42,435 nucleotides of DNA from Akkermansia sp. (GTDB lineage: Bacteria; Verrucomicrobiota; Verrucomicrobiia; Verrucomicrobiales; Akkermansiaceae): the NCBI GenBank assembly GCA_017415995.1, contig JAFQDN010000053.1, positions 1 to 42,435 on the forward strand. The letters are read 5' to 3'. Numbering within the stretch: position 1 is the first letter of the stretch; each line of letters starts with the position of its first letter. Position numbers and translations under genes: made by a program. The notes beneath the pieces were generated by a model. That model had not been told where the DNA came from and ran no database searches. It saw only the letters and a program-made list of their open reading frames with translations. Shown in pieces: positions 1-8,443 of the stretch.

Positions 1-138
1 AGGGTATCTGACGAGGAGAGATAAAGAGTTGCGGCAGGAATCGTAGTTCCGGGACTAAACACACGCCGAGAAACCGCCGTATGCCATAAAAGGCACGTAC
101 GGTGGTGTGAGAGGGGGGCGAAAGCCCCCCTACTCGAT
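1..138 (+). mobile_element. Group II intron, 3' end (domains V and VI)
   Basis: The segment folds as the 3' end of a group II self-splicing intron. Positions 73-106 form a 34-nt domain V: a 9-bp lower stem (73-81 with 98-106, one G-U pair), a 2-nt bulge at 96-97 and a TGCC/GGCA upper stem. Positions 109-135 form domain VI: outer GAG/CTC, inner GGGGGGC-GAAA-GCCCCCC, and an unpaired A at 132 that would be the branch point. That A lies 7 nt from a putative 3' splice end at about 138 (CGAT), the usual distance. The intron-encoded reverse transcriptase, if present, lies upstream of the window. Downstream exon sequence runs straight into the promoter of the GH35 gene. The exact 3' boundary is inferred. 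Confidence 0.85.
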
Positions 139-180
139 TATTGCATTTACAGAAGATGTAACGAGTCCTGAAATTTCAGC

Positions 181-209
181 TTGACAAATGGTAAGTATTT
201 TGATAGGTA
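181..209 (+). promoter_or_regulatory. Putative promoter of the GH35 gene
   Basis: A perfect -35 box TTGACA (181-186) is followed after 17 bp by a poor -10 candidate TAGGTA (204-209), which ends 7 nt before the GTG start. If used, the transcript would be almost leaderless. The promoter lies about 40 bp downstream of the group II intron, so the gene need not depend on intron transcription. Confidence 0.4.
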
Positions 210-216
210 TTAACCT

Positions 217-2118
217 GTGAAGACTTTACTGACCGGTATAGCAGGGATGGTATTAGCCACGGCCACGGTAATGGGCGGGGTGGATGCCATGAAGAATTAT
301 CAGGAGCCGGAGGCAGGGAAAGCCGCCGAATTCGGATTCGGCGGGGCGGAAGGACGTGAGTTCATGTTGGATGGCAAGCCGTTCCAGATACGCTCTGCCG
401 AGATACACCCGCAACGCGTGCCACGGGAGTATTGGCGCCACCGCATTCGCACGGCCAAGGCTATGGGGTTGAACACGATAGCCTTTTACACGTTCTGGAA
501 CCGGTTGGAGCAAGCGGACGGTAGCTGGGATTTCAGCGGGCGCAATGACATAGGAGCCTTCATTGACCTGTGCCAAGAGGAGGGCATGTGGGTGCTATTC
601 CGTCCCGGTCCTTACGTGTGCGGCGAGTGGGATTTGGGTGGCTTGCCGGTCTACCTGATTAAAGATGATGTAACGCCGCTGCGCAATACGAAGAATGCTC
701 AGTTCATGGAAGCCCAAACCCGTTACTTGGAGAAGATGGCAGAGATAGCCATACCTCGTCTGTGCAAGAACGGGGGCCCCATCCTGATGGTACAGTTGGA
801 AAATGAGTACGGCAGCTACAAGTCACCGCATGATGAGCTGGCTTACATCGAGTGGCTCAAGGATTTTTGGACAAAGAAGGGCGCCGGCCCATTCTACCTG
901 TCGGAAGGCTCATCCAATCACCATCTGCGCTTTGTGCCCAAGGGCGTGGCGGTAGGCTTGGACCCCGCGGACCGAGCCTCGGACATGCGCAATGCGCTGC
1001 GTATAGCACCGGGTGTTCCGGTGTTCTCCAGCGAGACATACCCCGGCTGGTTGCGCCACTGGGGAGAGGGCAACTGGACGCCCTCTCGCAAGACCTTGGA
1101 CTCCGTGCGCTGGTACATGAAGGACGGTGTATCATTCAACCTGTTCGTGTACCATGGCGGTACCAACTTCGGGCTTACCGCCGGTTCTAACAGCAATGAA
1201 AAAGGCGGTAATTTTCAACCGGATCTGACCAGTTACGATTACGGCTCACCTGTGGGTGAGAATGGTAATCTGACCAAGGAATATTTTGAGTACCGCGACA
1301 TCATCTTGGGAGCCTTGCCCGGACTGAAAGCGCCTGAAGTTCCGCAAACTCCGGCAACCATGGAAGTTGCTCCCTTTACACCGCAGTTTGTTTGCGGTTT
1401 GGATGGTATTGACTGGAGCTCACCCAAGCAAATGCAAACTCCGTGCACGCTGGAGAGCATAGGGCAGAACCAGGGCATAGCTGTTTACTCTGCAGCCATA
1501 CCGGCAGGGGCGGAGTCAACACTGCAATGCACCGTGCACGACTATGCGCTTGTGTATGTAGGCGGGCAGTATGTGGGGGATATGGATCGTCGCAACGGGC
1601 AGACCTCCATCACTATTCCGGCTCGTGCTCAGGAGAGTACGCTGGAGGTTGTGGTGGATACCTTCGGCCACGTCAATTTCTGTTCCTATTTGGAGAAAGA
1701 CCGCAAAGGCATCATTGGTCCGGTAAAACTCGGGGAGCTGGAGTTGCGGCATTGGCAACTGCGTGTTCATGACTTGCAGAACAAGCCCGTTGCCGCAGCC
1801 TCTGCTGCGCCTTACATGCGGGGTGGCATCTTTAAGGCTGAGGTTACGCTGGATAAGGTTGCGGATACCTTCTTGGACATGGCTGCTTGGCCTAAGGGTT
1901 ATGTGTGGGTAAACGGTCATCTTTTGGGCCGCTACTGGAACATCGGCCCGCAGGAGCGTCTGTATTGCCCGGCGGAGTTCCTGAAAGTCGGAAAAAATGA
2001 GGTGCTGGTGTTGGATTTCTTGGCTGCTCCTACCAATCCTCCCGCAATTTCCGGCAAAACGGAGCGCAATATGGAGGTGAAAAAGCAAACTAAATCTCTG
2101 AATAATCAATGGGATTGA
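217..2118 (+). CDS. Beta-galactosidase, glycoside hydrolase family 35
   Basis: A 633-residue protein that starts at GTG and begins with a Sec-type signal peptide (basic MK, hydrophobic stretch to about residue 22), so it is probably exported. The TIM barrel is recognisable as GH35: FMLDGKPF and SAEIHPQRVPREYW near the N terminus, NTIAFYTFWN, then FRPGPYVCGEWDLGGLP. The acid/base is expected at Glu197 in QLENEYGSY and the nucleophile at Glu273 in SSETYPGW. The C-terminal third has the beta-sandwich jelly-roll typical of the family (WVNGHLLGRYWNIGPQ). GH35 enzymes release terminal beta-linked galactose from glycans; in a mucus-dwelling organism the likely substrates are mucin O-glycans, but linkage specificity cannot be read from sequence. 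The gene stands alone between the intron and a strong terminator. Confidence 0.93.
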   Translation: MKTLLTGIAGMVLATATVMGGVDAMKNYQEPEAGKAAEFGFGGAEGREFMLDGKPFQIRSAEIHPQRVPREYWRHRIRTAKAMGLNTIAFYTFWNRLEQADGSWDFSGRNDIGAFIDLCQEEGMWVLFRPGPYVCGEWDLGGLPVYLIKDDVTPLRNTKNAQFMEAQTRYLEKMAEIAIPRLCKNGGPILMVQLENEYGSYKSPHDELAYIEWLKDFWTKKGAGPFYLSEGSSNHHLRFVPKGVAVGLDPADRASDMRNALRIAPGVPVFSSETYPGWLRHWGEGNWTPSRKTLDSVRWYMKDGVSFNLFVYHGGTNFGLTAGSNSNEKGGNFQPDLTSYDYGSPVGENGNLTKEYFEYRDIILGALPGLKAPEVPQTPATMEVAPFTPQFVCGLDGIDWSSPKQMQTPCTLESIGQNQGIAVYSAAIPAGAESTLQCTVHDYALVYVGGQYVGDMDRRNGQTSITIPARAQESTLEVVVDTFGHVNFCSYLEKDRKGIIGPVKLGELELRHWQLRVHDLQNKPVAAASAAPYMRGGIFKAEVTLDKVADTFLDMAAWPKGYVWVNGHLLGRYWNIGPQERLYCPAEFLKVGKNEVLVLDFLAAPTNPPAISGKTERNMEVKKQTKSLNNQWD

Positions 2119-2150
2119 TCCTCGTTCGCTGAAAAAAAATCAGCCAATTG

Positions 2151-2187
2151 CACCGACCCGTCTTTCGATGTGGTCGGTGTTTTTTTT
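2151..2187 (+). terminator. Rho-independent terminator after the GH35 gene
   Basis: A perfect 8-bp stem CACCGACC/GGTCGGTG (2151-2158 with 2172-2179) is followed by eight T residues (2180-2187). It separates the GH35 unit from the ankyrin genes. Confidence 0.9.
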
Positions 2188-2296
2188 GTATTTGTGCAAG
2201 ATTGTAAATCTTTGATTGTCAGTGGTGTTTTTTTTTGTTTGAGTTTTGAACGCAGGTGCATGATTGAGTGTCTATAATTTGTAGTCTTGATAGGTC

Positions 2297-3499
2297 ATGA
2301 AAACAATTTTTGCACTCATATCGGTAGCGTTAAGTGTCTCCGTGGTGGATGCCTCTGTTCAGAAAGTCGGCGTGGATGGCTGTGTGCCGTTTGAACGGAG
2401 AGTAGAGGCACATGAGAGGCTGGTAGAAATCCTTACGGCTGATGCGGAAGTTCCCCCGGCAGATATTCTTGAATGCACCCGTGCTGTGTGCAAAAAGCCA
2501 TTCAGAGCCAAGAGAAAAGGTCAGCCTTCATTTTTTGAGGGCAGAGTGGAAAACGGAGCATTGCTGCGAGCCGCCGCTCGCTACAATGCGGTGAATACCA
2601 TCACTTGGCTGCTGCGTGAACGCAAGGCTGACCCACATGATATGCTGTGGGATGACTACGCCCATCCTCTAAGTGATGAGGTGTCCGCCTTGCATATTGC
2701 TGCCGAGTATGGTGCCGTGGAGGCTATCGAACAGCTGTTGAACGCAGGAGTGAATCCTAATGTGGTGGATAATCACGGCGACACGCCACTTATGCGCGCT
2801 GCTGCCGGTGGTGCAGAGCGCGCGTTCGAGGCGGTTAAACTCCTGCTTGCCCGGGGTGCCAATGCTGCCCTCCGCAATTACGAGGGAAAAGCTGCTGTTG
2901 ACATGGTGCCACCGGGGGAAAATCGGGTGTTCGGCTCCCTGTGTCGGTATGGCGTGTGCCCTCAGGATAAAGCGCGTTACGCTGCTTGGGTGAGTGAAGA
3001 GCGCCTGAGTTTTTCTTCTGATAATCCGTTCCTTTATATGTGGTATGCCGTGCATGCAGATGAGTTGGCTGACGTAGAGGCGTGGCTGAAAAAGGGAGTG
3101 AATCCGCAGGGCAATCTCGTGGGTGTGCCCCCACTGTTGGTGGCCATCAATCATGGTAACGCGGATATGGTGCGGCTGTTGATGCGCTATGGTGCTGCGT
3201 TCCCGCAGGATACAGAGCCTGAGTATTATCCGTGGTTGTATGCCGCGGTGCTTTGCGGCAACCCCAATATTGTGGCAATGCTACCCTATAGTGAGCCGAA
3301 GGCCGATGAGGCTGAAAGTCCGTTTGTGGTAGCTTTGCGCGGTAATTGTGGCGTTGCCATGGCCGCTGCCTTATGTGAACGCGGTGCGAACCGTGAGGCG
3401 AGGACGCGGAATTCTGCCCGGGATTTTTCATGTTTTCAGATTGTCAGAATTTTTACTCAGGATGAGCAACTGTACCGCCTGTTGCAATCGTACGAGTAA
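2297..3499 (+). CDS. Secreted ankyrin-repeat protein
   Basis: A 400-residue protein with an N-terminal signal peptide (MKTIFALISVALSVSVVDA, cleavage near residue 19-20). Ankyrin repeats follow: the clearest is LHIAAEYGAVEAIEQLLNAG, then TPLMRAAAGG...VKLLLARGANAALRN, and further degenerate repeats such as LVAINHGNADMVRLLMRYGA. Ankyrin repeats bind proteins and no enzyme domain is visible. A TATAAT at 2273-2278 lies 18 nt upstream of the start, but no good -35 is present. The next gene is a much longer paralogue 65 bp downstream on the same strand, so the two may be co-transcribed. Partner and role are unknown; an envelope or periplasmic location is inferred from the signal peptide. Confidence 0.88.
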   Translation: MKTIFALISVALSVSVVDASVQKVGVDGCVPFERRVEAHERLVEILTADAEVPPADILECTRAVCKKPFRAKRKGQPSFFEGRVENGALLRAAARYNAVNTITWLLRERKADPHDMLWDDYAHPLSDEVSALHIAAEYGAVEAIEQLLNAGVNPNVVDNHGDTPLMRAAAGGAERAFEAVKLLLARGANAALRNYEGKAAVDMVPPGENRVFGSLCRYGVCPQDKARYAAWVSEERLSFSSDNPFLYMWYAVHADELADVEAWLKKGVNPQGNLVGVPPLLVAINHGNADMVRLLMRYGAAFPQDTEPEYYPWLYAAVLCGNPNIVAMLPYSEPKADEAESPFVVALRGNCGVAMAAALCERGANREARTRNSARDFSCFQIVRIFTQDEQLYRLLQSYE

Positions 3500-3564
3500 G
3501 ATTATCAGTTGCTTCTTTGTTGCCTGTTCGTAAACCGTTCGTAAACCCTTACTGTATAATGTGT

Positions 3565-6500
3565 ATGAGTCGTGCTCTTTTCCCGCTTTCCGGTCTGTTG
3601 ATGGGTGGACTTTTGTCCGCAACGGAAATCTCTTCTGTTTTGCCGAATTACCGTGAACTCAACAAGAGGCATTTGTGCCAAGTGCAGTGTCAGCAGCGTA
3701 CTTCAATGGTGCACTTGGGGCGTGTTGCGCAGGATGAGTCCGCCGTAGCCGTGGTGCAGCCTCCTCCTCCCTTGCTTGCACCGCTTCCTCCTCAAGTACG
3801 CGTCTATGCTCCGGAGGTGCAGGAGGATTCCCCCGCTGTGTTTAAGATTGTGGCAGAATTCCGCCCGGGGGACGATGAAGCGTCGCGCGCGGAATTTGCA
3901 GCCAAGCTGCGCGCTCCCGGTGTAGATGTAAATGCTACGGATGCAGCAGGAAACAGTGTGTGGATGCTTTTGAATCCGCTGAGTCCGGGGTGGTATGTGG
4001 AGGAGTTGCTTGCTGCCGGGGCAAATCCGTATGTTACCCTCCCGGGATGTGATGAGGGTGTGACTCCGTTCCATTATTATTTGGCTAGGCATTGTCATCG
4101 TTTATATGAGGCGTTACTGAAGGCCGGATACCGTTTGCCGCAGTCTCAGATGGCGCGCTTCCGTATGCTGTATGATACGGCCAAAGCGCATGAATACGGC
4201 TTGGCTGAGGATAAACTGAAGCTTTTACAGCAGTATGGCGTACCCCTTGATACTCCTAACCCCGATACAGGCTTAACCGTATTGCAAACGCTCATTGCGG
4301 AGCATGCCCCGTGGCAATTTGTTGAAAATATGCTCTGCGCAGGTGCATCGCCGAATGCCCATACGCAGGGTGAGCCTCCGTTGCTGATGGCTTTGGTTGT
4401 GCAAGACCATCTCATGGTGCATGCTCTCCTGAAATATGGTGCCTCCGTCCCTAGTGATGAGCTCAAAAATACTTTGCTCTTTATCGCGGTGCGGTTAGCA
4501 GATGCGGAGCTTACTGAGCGATTGTTGAACATGGGGGCTTCTCCCACGGCGGTGGAGTCTCCCGGTAGTTCCATCACCCCTCTGCGTTTAGCCTTGCTCT
4601 CAGGTAATGAAAAACTTGCCGATTTGGTGATGTCTGCCGCTCAGGGAGAATGCCGATTTAATAATGCCTTTTTTGAGCTTTGCAGAATGGCTGTAGAACA
4701 GAATGATGTCGTCTTTTTTGCTAATTTGCCTTCATCGTATCTGAATGCGGATTGCGGCCCGTTGGACTCTCCGTTTGCCCGGATGGATGGCAACCCGAAG
4801 GCTACACACTATTTTGCACCCGTTTTGCTGCATGCCGCAGCGGAGGGGAAGGCTGATATTGTGCGGGTATTATTACAGCGTGGGGCGGATAAAGAAGCTG
4901 AGGAGTATTATGGACGCACGGCCATTGTATATGCTGCTGCCAAGGGGCATTTGGCATGCGTGCAGTTGCTGCACCGTGCCGGTGCTACCAAACTTGATTC
5001 CGCTTTGCAAGCTGCCTTGCTCTTTAAGCAATCGGCGGTGGTTACGTATTTGCTGGAGCAGGGGGGAGCCGCCTCCTGTGCCGGTGATGCTTGTCTGCAG
5101 CGTTCCTCCACCGGAAAAACGGAATTGATGTTGGCTGTTGCTCAAGGACGCATGAACCGCGTTTCCTATCTTTTAGAGCATGCTCCACAACTTGTGAATT
5201 GGCAGGACTCCTACGGGCGTACTGCGCTGATGATGGCTCGAAGTGCTGCCTCTGTCAGGCTGTTGCTTGCTTACGGGGCGGATGCATCTATCCGTAATGA
5301 CCTCGGCCTTACTGCTTTGGACGAGGCTTGTCAAGCAGATAGAAGATTTGCTGTGGCTGCTTTGCTGGAAGCAAATGCCCCCTATGCACAGCCGGCCATA
5401 GCTTTGCGCTATGCTTGTTCCGTGGGCAATGCGGAGCTTGCTCGCCGCATTCTGCATGGCGGTGGGGTGGATGTGAATACCCATCCGGAATCCGGTCCTT
5501 CCTTGCTTGCCTTGGCTGTGTCTGCAAAATCAACTGAGCTTGTGGATTTATTGCTTTTGAACGGTGCAACGATAAAGGGCTCCGGGGCGTTGCGTCAGGC
5601 GTTGCAAACGGACCAACCTCAGTTTGTCCGCTTGTTTATGGAGCATGAGCATGTATGCCCGCCTTCGCCATGTTCTCCGCGTGGCGGTTTCTCTGCTCAG
5701 GATAAACTGAATGCGCTCTTGCATGAAGCTTGCCGTTCCAACGCCCCGCAATCTGTGAAAATGCTCCTGGCGCTCGGGGCAAATGTCAATGATACCGGCA
5801 TGTCTTCCTATGGTCACGCTGCTACCGGCAATGCCCCTTTGCATGCAGCTGCGTGTCAATCCTCTCAGATTGTTGAGATGTTGCTTGCTGCCGGTGCCGA
5901 CATAAATGCGCGCAATGCCGATGGTGATACGCCCTTAATGCTCGCCGTGCGTTTTCGTGCCGGGGCTCCGGTCTCACTGCCGGAGGAAATTGCCCTGCTG
6001 CTTTTGGAACGTGGGGCGGATGCTTCTTTGCGCAACAACAGAGGCTTGAATGCTGCGGATTTGGCATCCTATGCGTCTCACATTCAGGCATTATCCGCCG
6101 CCGGTGTGCATAAATCTTCCTTTGTGCATCCCTTGGCGCAAGCCGTTTTTGCGGAGGATACGCAGCGTGTAGCTGAGCTGTTGGCTGCCGGTGAGAACCC
6201 GGATTTGCCCTTACCTGATGGCCGAACCCTGCTGCAAGTCCTTGCCGATGCTTGGGTGGATGATTCCGCTGTGGAGAATACGATGTTCCGCTTGTTGGTG
6301 CAGGGGGGTGCTTGCTTACAGCATGAGGTGTTCCTCCGCCTGTGCGGTTGGGGGAATGCTGTCATGATGCAGACCATGCTGGATGCCGGTTTCCGTGTTC
6401 AGCCCCGCGGTGAGGCTACTTTTCAGTATTTGCACGCGGCCTTACACGGGAATTGCCCCCACAAGGCTCTCCCTCTGCTGATTCAGGCCGGGGCTGATAT

Positions 6501-6918
6501 CAATGCGGAAAATGCTCGCGGGTACACGTTGCTGCTGGAAATGGCTCAGTCCGATTATTTCATTGACCGTAATCTGGAACAGTTGTTGCAACATTGCCCC
6601 AACCTTGAAATTGCCACCCAAGGCAGCACGCCCGATTGGAACGGCCTTACTGCGCTCTCCTTGGCTGTCCGAAAGGGAAATACGGAGATGGCTTATCGCC
6701 TCCTCCTGGCCGGGGCTAAAGCTTCCCCTCATGAGGTGCAGTCTATTTTCTTCCATGTCCTGCGTGAGCACCCGGAGCAGGCTGCTGTATTGCTTTCTCG
6801 CTTTGCTGCCTCTCCTTCTCTGCCGGAGCCTTCAACGGGGCTTACCCCCTTGGATATCGCCTCCCGCAGTGGCAATGCTCAGCTCTTCTCTCTCATTCAA
6901 TCTGCGCTGTCCCTCTGA
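3565..6918 (+). CDS. Large secreted ankyrin-repeat protein (about 1117 residues)
   Basis: A very long ankyrin protein. The frame is open from 3517, but a signal peptide (MSRALFPLSGLLMGGLLSAT) begins at the ATG at 3565, with another in-frame ATG at 3559. I prefer 3565 because a TATAAT (3555-3560) overlaps the earlier ATG. After a proline-rich linker (about residues 65-85), ankyrin units run nearly to the C terminus; good examples are LLHAAAEGKADIVRVLLQRGAD, LHAAACQSSQIVEMLLAAGAD and ALSLAVRKGNTEMAYRLLLAGA. Many units are degenerate and there are about 25-30 in all by eye. No catalytic motif is visible. It probably arose by repeat expansion and duplication together with the gene before it. The ligand is unknown. 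Confidence 0.87.
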   Translation: MSRALFPLSGLLMGGLLSATEISSVLPNYRELNKRHLCQVQCQQRTSMVHLGRVAQDESAVAVVQPPPPLLAPLPPQVRVYAPEVQEDSPAVFKIVAEFRPGDDEASRAEFAAKLRAPGVDVNATDAAGNSVWMLLNPLSPGWYVEELLAAGANPYVTLPGCDEGVTPFHYYLARHCHRLYEALLKAGYRLPQSQMARFRMLYDTAKAHEYGLAEDKLKLLQQYGVPLDTPNPDTGLTVLQTLIAEHAPWQFVENMLCAGASPNAHTQGEPPLLMALVVQDHLMVHALLKYGASVPSDELKNTLLFIAVRLADAELTERLLNMGASPTAVESPGSSITPLRLALLSGNEKLADLVMSAAQGECRFNNAFFELCRMAVEQNDVVFFANLPSSYLNADCGPLDSPFARMDGNPKATHYFAPVLLHAAAEGKADIVRVLLQRGADKEAEEYYGRTAIVYAAAKGHLACVQLLHRAGATKLDSALQAALLFKQSAVVTYLLEQGGAASCAGDACLQRSSTGKTELMLAVAQGRMNRVSYLLEHAPQLVNWQDSYGRTALMMARSAASVRLLLAYGADASIRNDLGLTALDEACQADRRFAVAALLEANAPYAQPAIALRYACSVGNAELARRILHGGGVDVNTHPESGPSLLALAVSAKSTELVDLLLLNGATIKGSGALRQALQTDQPQFVRLFMEHEHVCPPSPCSPRGGFSAQDKLNALLHEACRSNAPQSVKMLLALGANVNDTGMSSYGHAATGNAPLHAAACQSSQIVEMLLAAGADINARNADGDTPLMLAVRFRAGAPVSLPEEIALLLLERGADASLRNNRGLNAADLASYASHIQALSAAGVHKSSFVHPLAQAVFAEDTQRVAELLAAGENPDLPLPDGRTLLQVLADAWVDDSAVENTMFRLLVQGGACLQHEVFLRLCGWGNAVMMQTMLDAGFRVQPRGEATFQYLHAALHGNCPHKALPLLIQAGADINAENARGYTLLLEMAQSDYFIDRNLEQLLQHCPNLEIATQGSTPDWNGLTALSLAVRKGNTEMAYRLLLAGAKASPHEVQSIFFHVLREHPEQAAVLLSRFAASPSLPEPSTGLTPLDIASRSGNAQLFSLIQSALSL

Positions 6919-6986
6919 TTGCTTATTGTCTGTGGTTTTGCAATATTCTATGTGATATCCGAAGCCAAACGCAAGGGAAAACAACA

Positions 6987-7015
6987 TTGACAAAACCAAT
7001 AAGATGTGCTAGAAA
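6987..7015 (+). promoter_or_regulatory. Promoter for the two-gene unit at 7040-8034
   Basis: TTGACA (6987-6992), a 17-bp spacer and TAGAAA (7010-7015). The start codon lies 24 nt further on, giving a short conventional leader. Confidence 0.7.
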
Positions 7016-7039
7016 AGAGAAGAAGATGGTATTCGGGAT

Positions 7040-7585
7040 ATGATAAAGCGAGCAATACGATTCGTGATGGCGCTGCCGGTGGCGGCTGTGTTCGTGGTGC
7101 CGATGGAGGCTGAGGCTGCAGAGGAGCAGGCGCCAACGGCAGCGGAGATGCGCAAGGAACGCCGCAAAGCCGTGCGAGAGGCCGAGCAGAACTTGCGCAA
7201 GGCAAAGCGTTCCGGTGATGAAAAAGCCATCGCTGAGGCGCAAGCTGCGCTGAAGGTAGCCAAGAAGAAAGCCTCCGGAAAAGGCGGTGATATGGCGGCG
7301 GAGTTCGCAGCGTTGGCTCAGGCCGCTGAACTGCTCAAAACCGTGCAGGATGAGGAGTCCGCCCGCAAGGCTGCAGATAAGCTGCTGAACATGTTTGAAC
7401 GCCTGGATGCGCCCACGGATGTGGCAGATGATGATATTGAACGATGGGCAACGGAACAGAACAAGGTTAATCGGGAAATGGAGCGCTTGCGTAAACAGCA
7501 GTGGTTTGAAAGTTCCGGCTTGCAGGATGCTTGGACCGCGATATCCGACCCGTTTTCCCGCAAACGAGCAAGGAGGAAAAAGTGA
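7040..7585 (+). CDS. Exported alanine/lysine-rich coiled-coil protein, unknown function
   Basis: A 181-residue protein not recognised as a known family. It opens with a signal peptide (MIKRAIRFVMALPVAAVFVVP...EAEA, cleavage near residue 26). The mature part is highly charged and rich in Ala, Lys, Arg and Glu, with heptad-like patterns (about residues 35-85 and 95-125) that suggest helical coiled coil. It ends in a strongly basic tail (RKRARRKK). Its stop overlaps the start of the next gene (TGATG), so the two are translationally coupled. A role in envelope or periplasmic structure is only a guess. Confidence 0.75.
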   Translation: MIKRAIRFVMALPVAAVFVVPMEAEAAEEQAPTAAEMRKERRKAVREAEQNLRKAKRSGDEKAIAEAQAALKVAKKKASGKGGDMAAEFAALAQAAELLKTVQDEESARKAADKLLNMFERLDAPTDVADDDIERWATEQNKVNREMERLRKQQWFESSGLQDAWTAISDPFSRKRARRKK

Positions 7586-8034
7586 TGAAGACTCTGCTAG
7601 CTGTAGTGGCCGTTGCATCGCTGATTGCCCGAGCCGCCGACCCCCTGACGCTGGATCCGGATATGATGGAGGAGGCAAAGCGCCGAGTTTTCGGCGGTGA
7701 AGGGTATGTGCAATCGAACCCCGCGCCGGATGATAAGGATAGCCGGCCAATGACGGATGTAGCCCGCTGGGAAGCAGCGATGGAGGCTGCGGGCACGGAA
7801 ATGCACGCCGTGTTGTTGTTGGCGTTGTTGCAAAAGCTCAATCCTTCCAAACCGATGGAGGCTCATGCTGCTGCCTATGCTGCCGCCTTGCGCCTACACG
7901 AGATGGCCGCAGCGGGCAACAAAGAGGCATGCCTACAATTGTCTATGGCATTGTCTACCGGGGTTTTGCCGTGTGGTCTTGCTGTGTGTGCAGATGACCG
8001 CTTGGCGGAAAAATGCCGAGCCCGCGCGTTTTAA
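7585..8034 (+). CDS. Small exported protein, possible Sel1/TPR-like helices
   Basis: A 149-residue protein. The frame is open from 7531, but the start is set at the ATG at 7585. There, an AGGAGG Shine-Dalgarno (7571-7576) lies 8 nt upstream, the ATG overlaps the previous stop, and a signal peptide follows (MKTLLAVVAVASLIARA). The remainder contains Ala-rich helices (AAAYAAALRLHEMAAAGNKEACLQL is cut here as AAALRLHEMAAAGNKEA), reminiscent of a single Sel1/TPR-type unit. No catalytic residues are evident and the function is unknown. It is coupled to the coiled-coil gene upstream, so the two products may act together. Confidence 0.72.
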   Translation: MKTLLAVVAVASLIARAADPLTLDPDMMEEAKRRVFGGEGYVQSNPAPDDKDSRPMTDVARWEAAMEAAGTEMHAVLLLALLQKLNPSKPMEAHAAAYAAALRLHEMAAAGNKEACLQLSMALSTGVLPCGLAVCADDRLAEKCRARAF

Positions 8035-8100
8035 GAGGCAAGTTTTTCTGTAAAAAGCACTCATCATCGTCACATTCTTGCGGTGGTGAGGATACACAAA

Positions 8101-8133
8101 ACGGCACTGCTACCTGAAGAGGAGCAGTGCCGT
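8101..8133 (-). terminator. Probable terminator of the COX24-like gene
   Basis: An 11-bp perfect inverted repeat (ACGGCACTGCT / AGCAGTGCCGT) lies about 48 bp beyond the stop of the minus-strand small gene. On the minus strand it is followed by GTTTTGTG, a short U tract. It also lies between convergent genes and may block read-through from the plus strand. Confidence 0.65.
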
Positions 8134-8180
8134 GATTGTAAAGAACAGCGTCGCTTGCGGACGTGGCCTAAGCGCGCAGC

Positions 8181-8285
8181 TTAGGACTTGTAACGCAAAC
8201 GCTTCTTGTGGCGGTTCTGGCGCATGCGCTTGCTGCGCTTGTGCTTGTTGATTTTAGCCTTACGTCTCTTCTTAAGCGATCCCAT
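8181..8285 (-). CDS. AURKAIP1/COX24-domain small basic protein
   Basis: A 34-residue, extremely basic protein, MGSLKKRRKAKINKHKR followed by SKRMRQNRHKKRLRYKS. The pattern matches the short AURKAIP1/COX24-domain proteins found in Verrucomicrobiota, Bacteroidota and Planctomycetota, which resemble the mitochondrial small-subunit protein bTHXm/mS38. By analogy it probably binds 16S rRNA in the small ribosomal subunit; this is family-level inference. It has its own terminator and stands apart from the operon upstream. It is too short for most length-limited gene calling. Confidence 0.85.
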   Translation of the reverse strand: MGSLKKRRKAKINKHKRSKRMRQNRHKKRLRYKS

Positions 8286-8335
8286 AATGTGTTATGATTT
8301 CGTGTGTTGTTTCTCTTGCGGGGAGAATTTTCGTT

Positions 8336-8358
8336 GTCAACACCTGTGGGTGTTTGAC
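8336..8358. promoter_or_regulatory. Imperfect inverted repeat upstream of the COX24-like gene
   Basis: GTCAACACC-TGTG-GGTGTTTGAC, a near-perfect palindrome with one extra T, about 50 bp upstream of the small-protein start. On the minus strand it contains TTGACA, a good -35 hexamer, although no convincing -10 lies 17 bp downstream. It could be an operator overlapping the promoter or a structured leader. Confidence 0.35.
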
Positions 8359-8443
8359 ATGACGGGCACCTATGTAACTATCTTTTGAGGGGAAAGTCAA
8401 GCCGAAAGAGCTTTGATGCCGCATTTTTTTTGTCAGAAAGGCT

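Noticed and set aside
3555..3560. TATAAT as promoter of the large ankyrin gene
   Set aside because: It lies only 4 nt before the preferred ATG and has no -35 match at 16-18 bp; the gene may be read from upstream. Left as undecided and not listed as a promoter.
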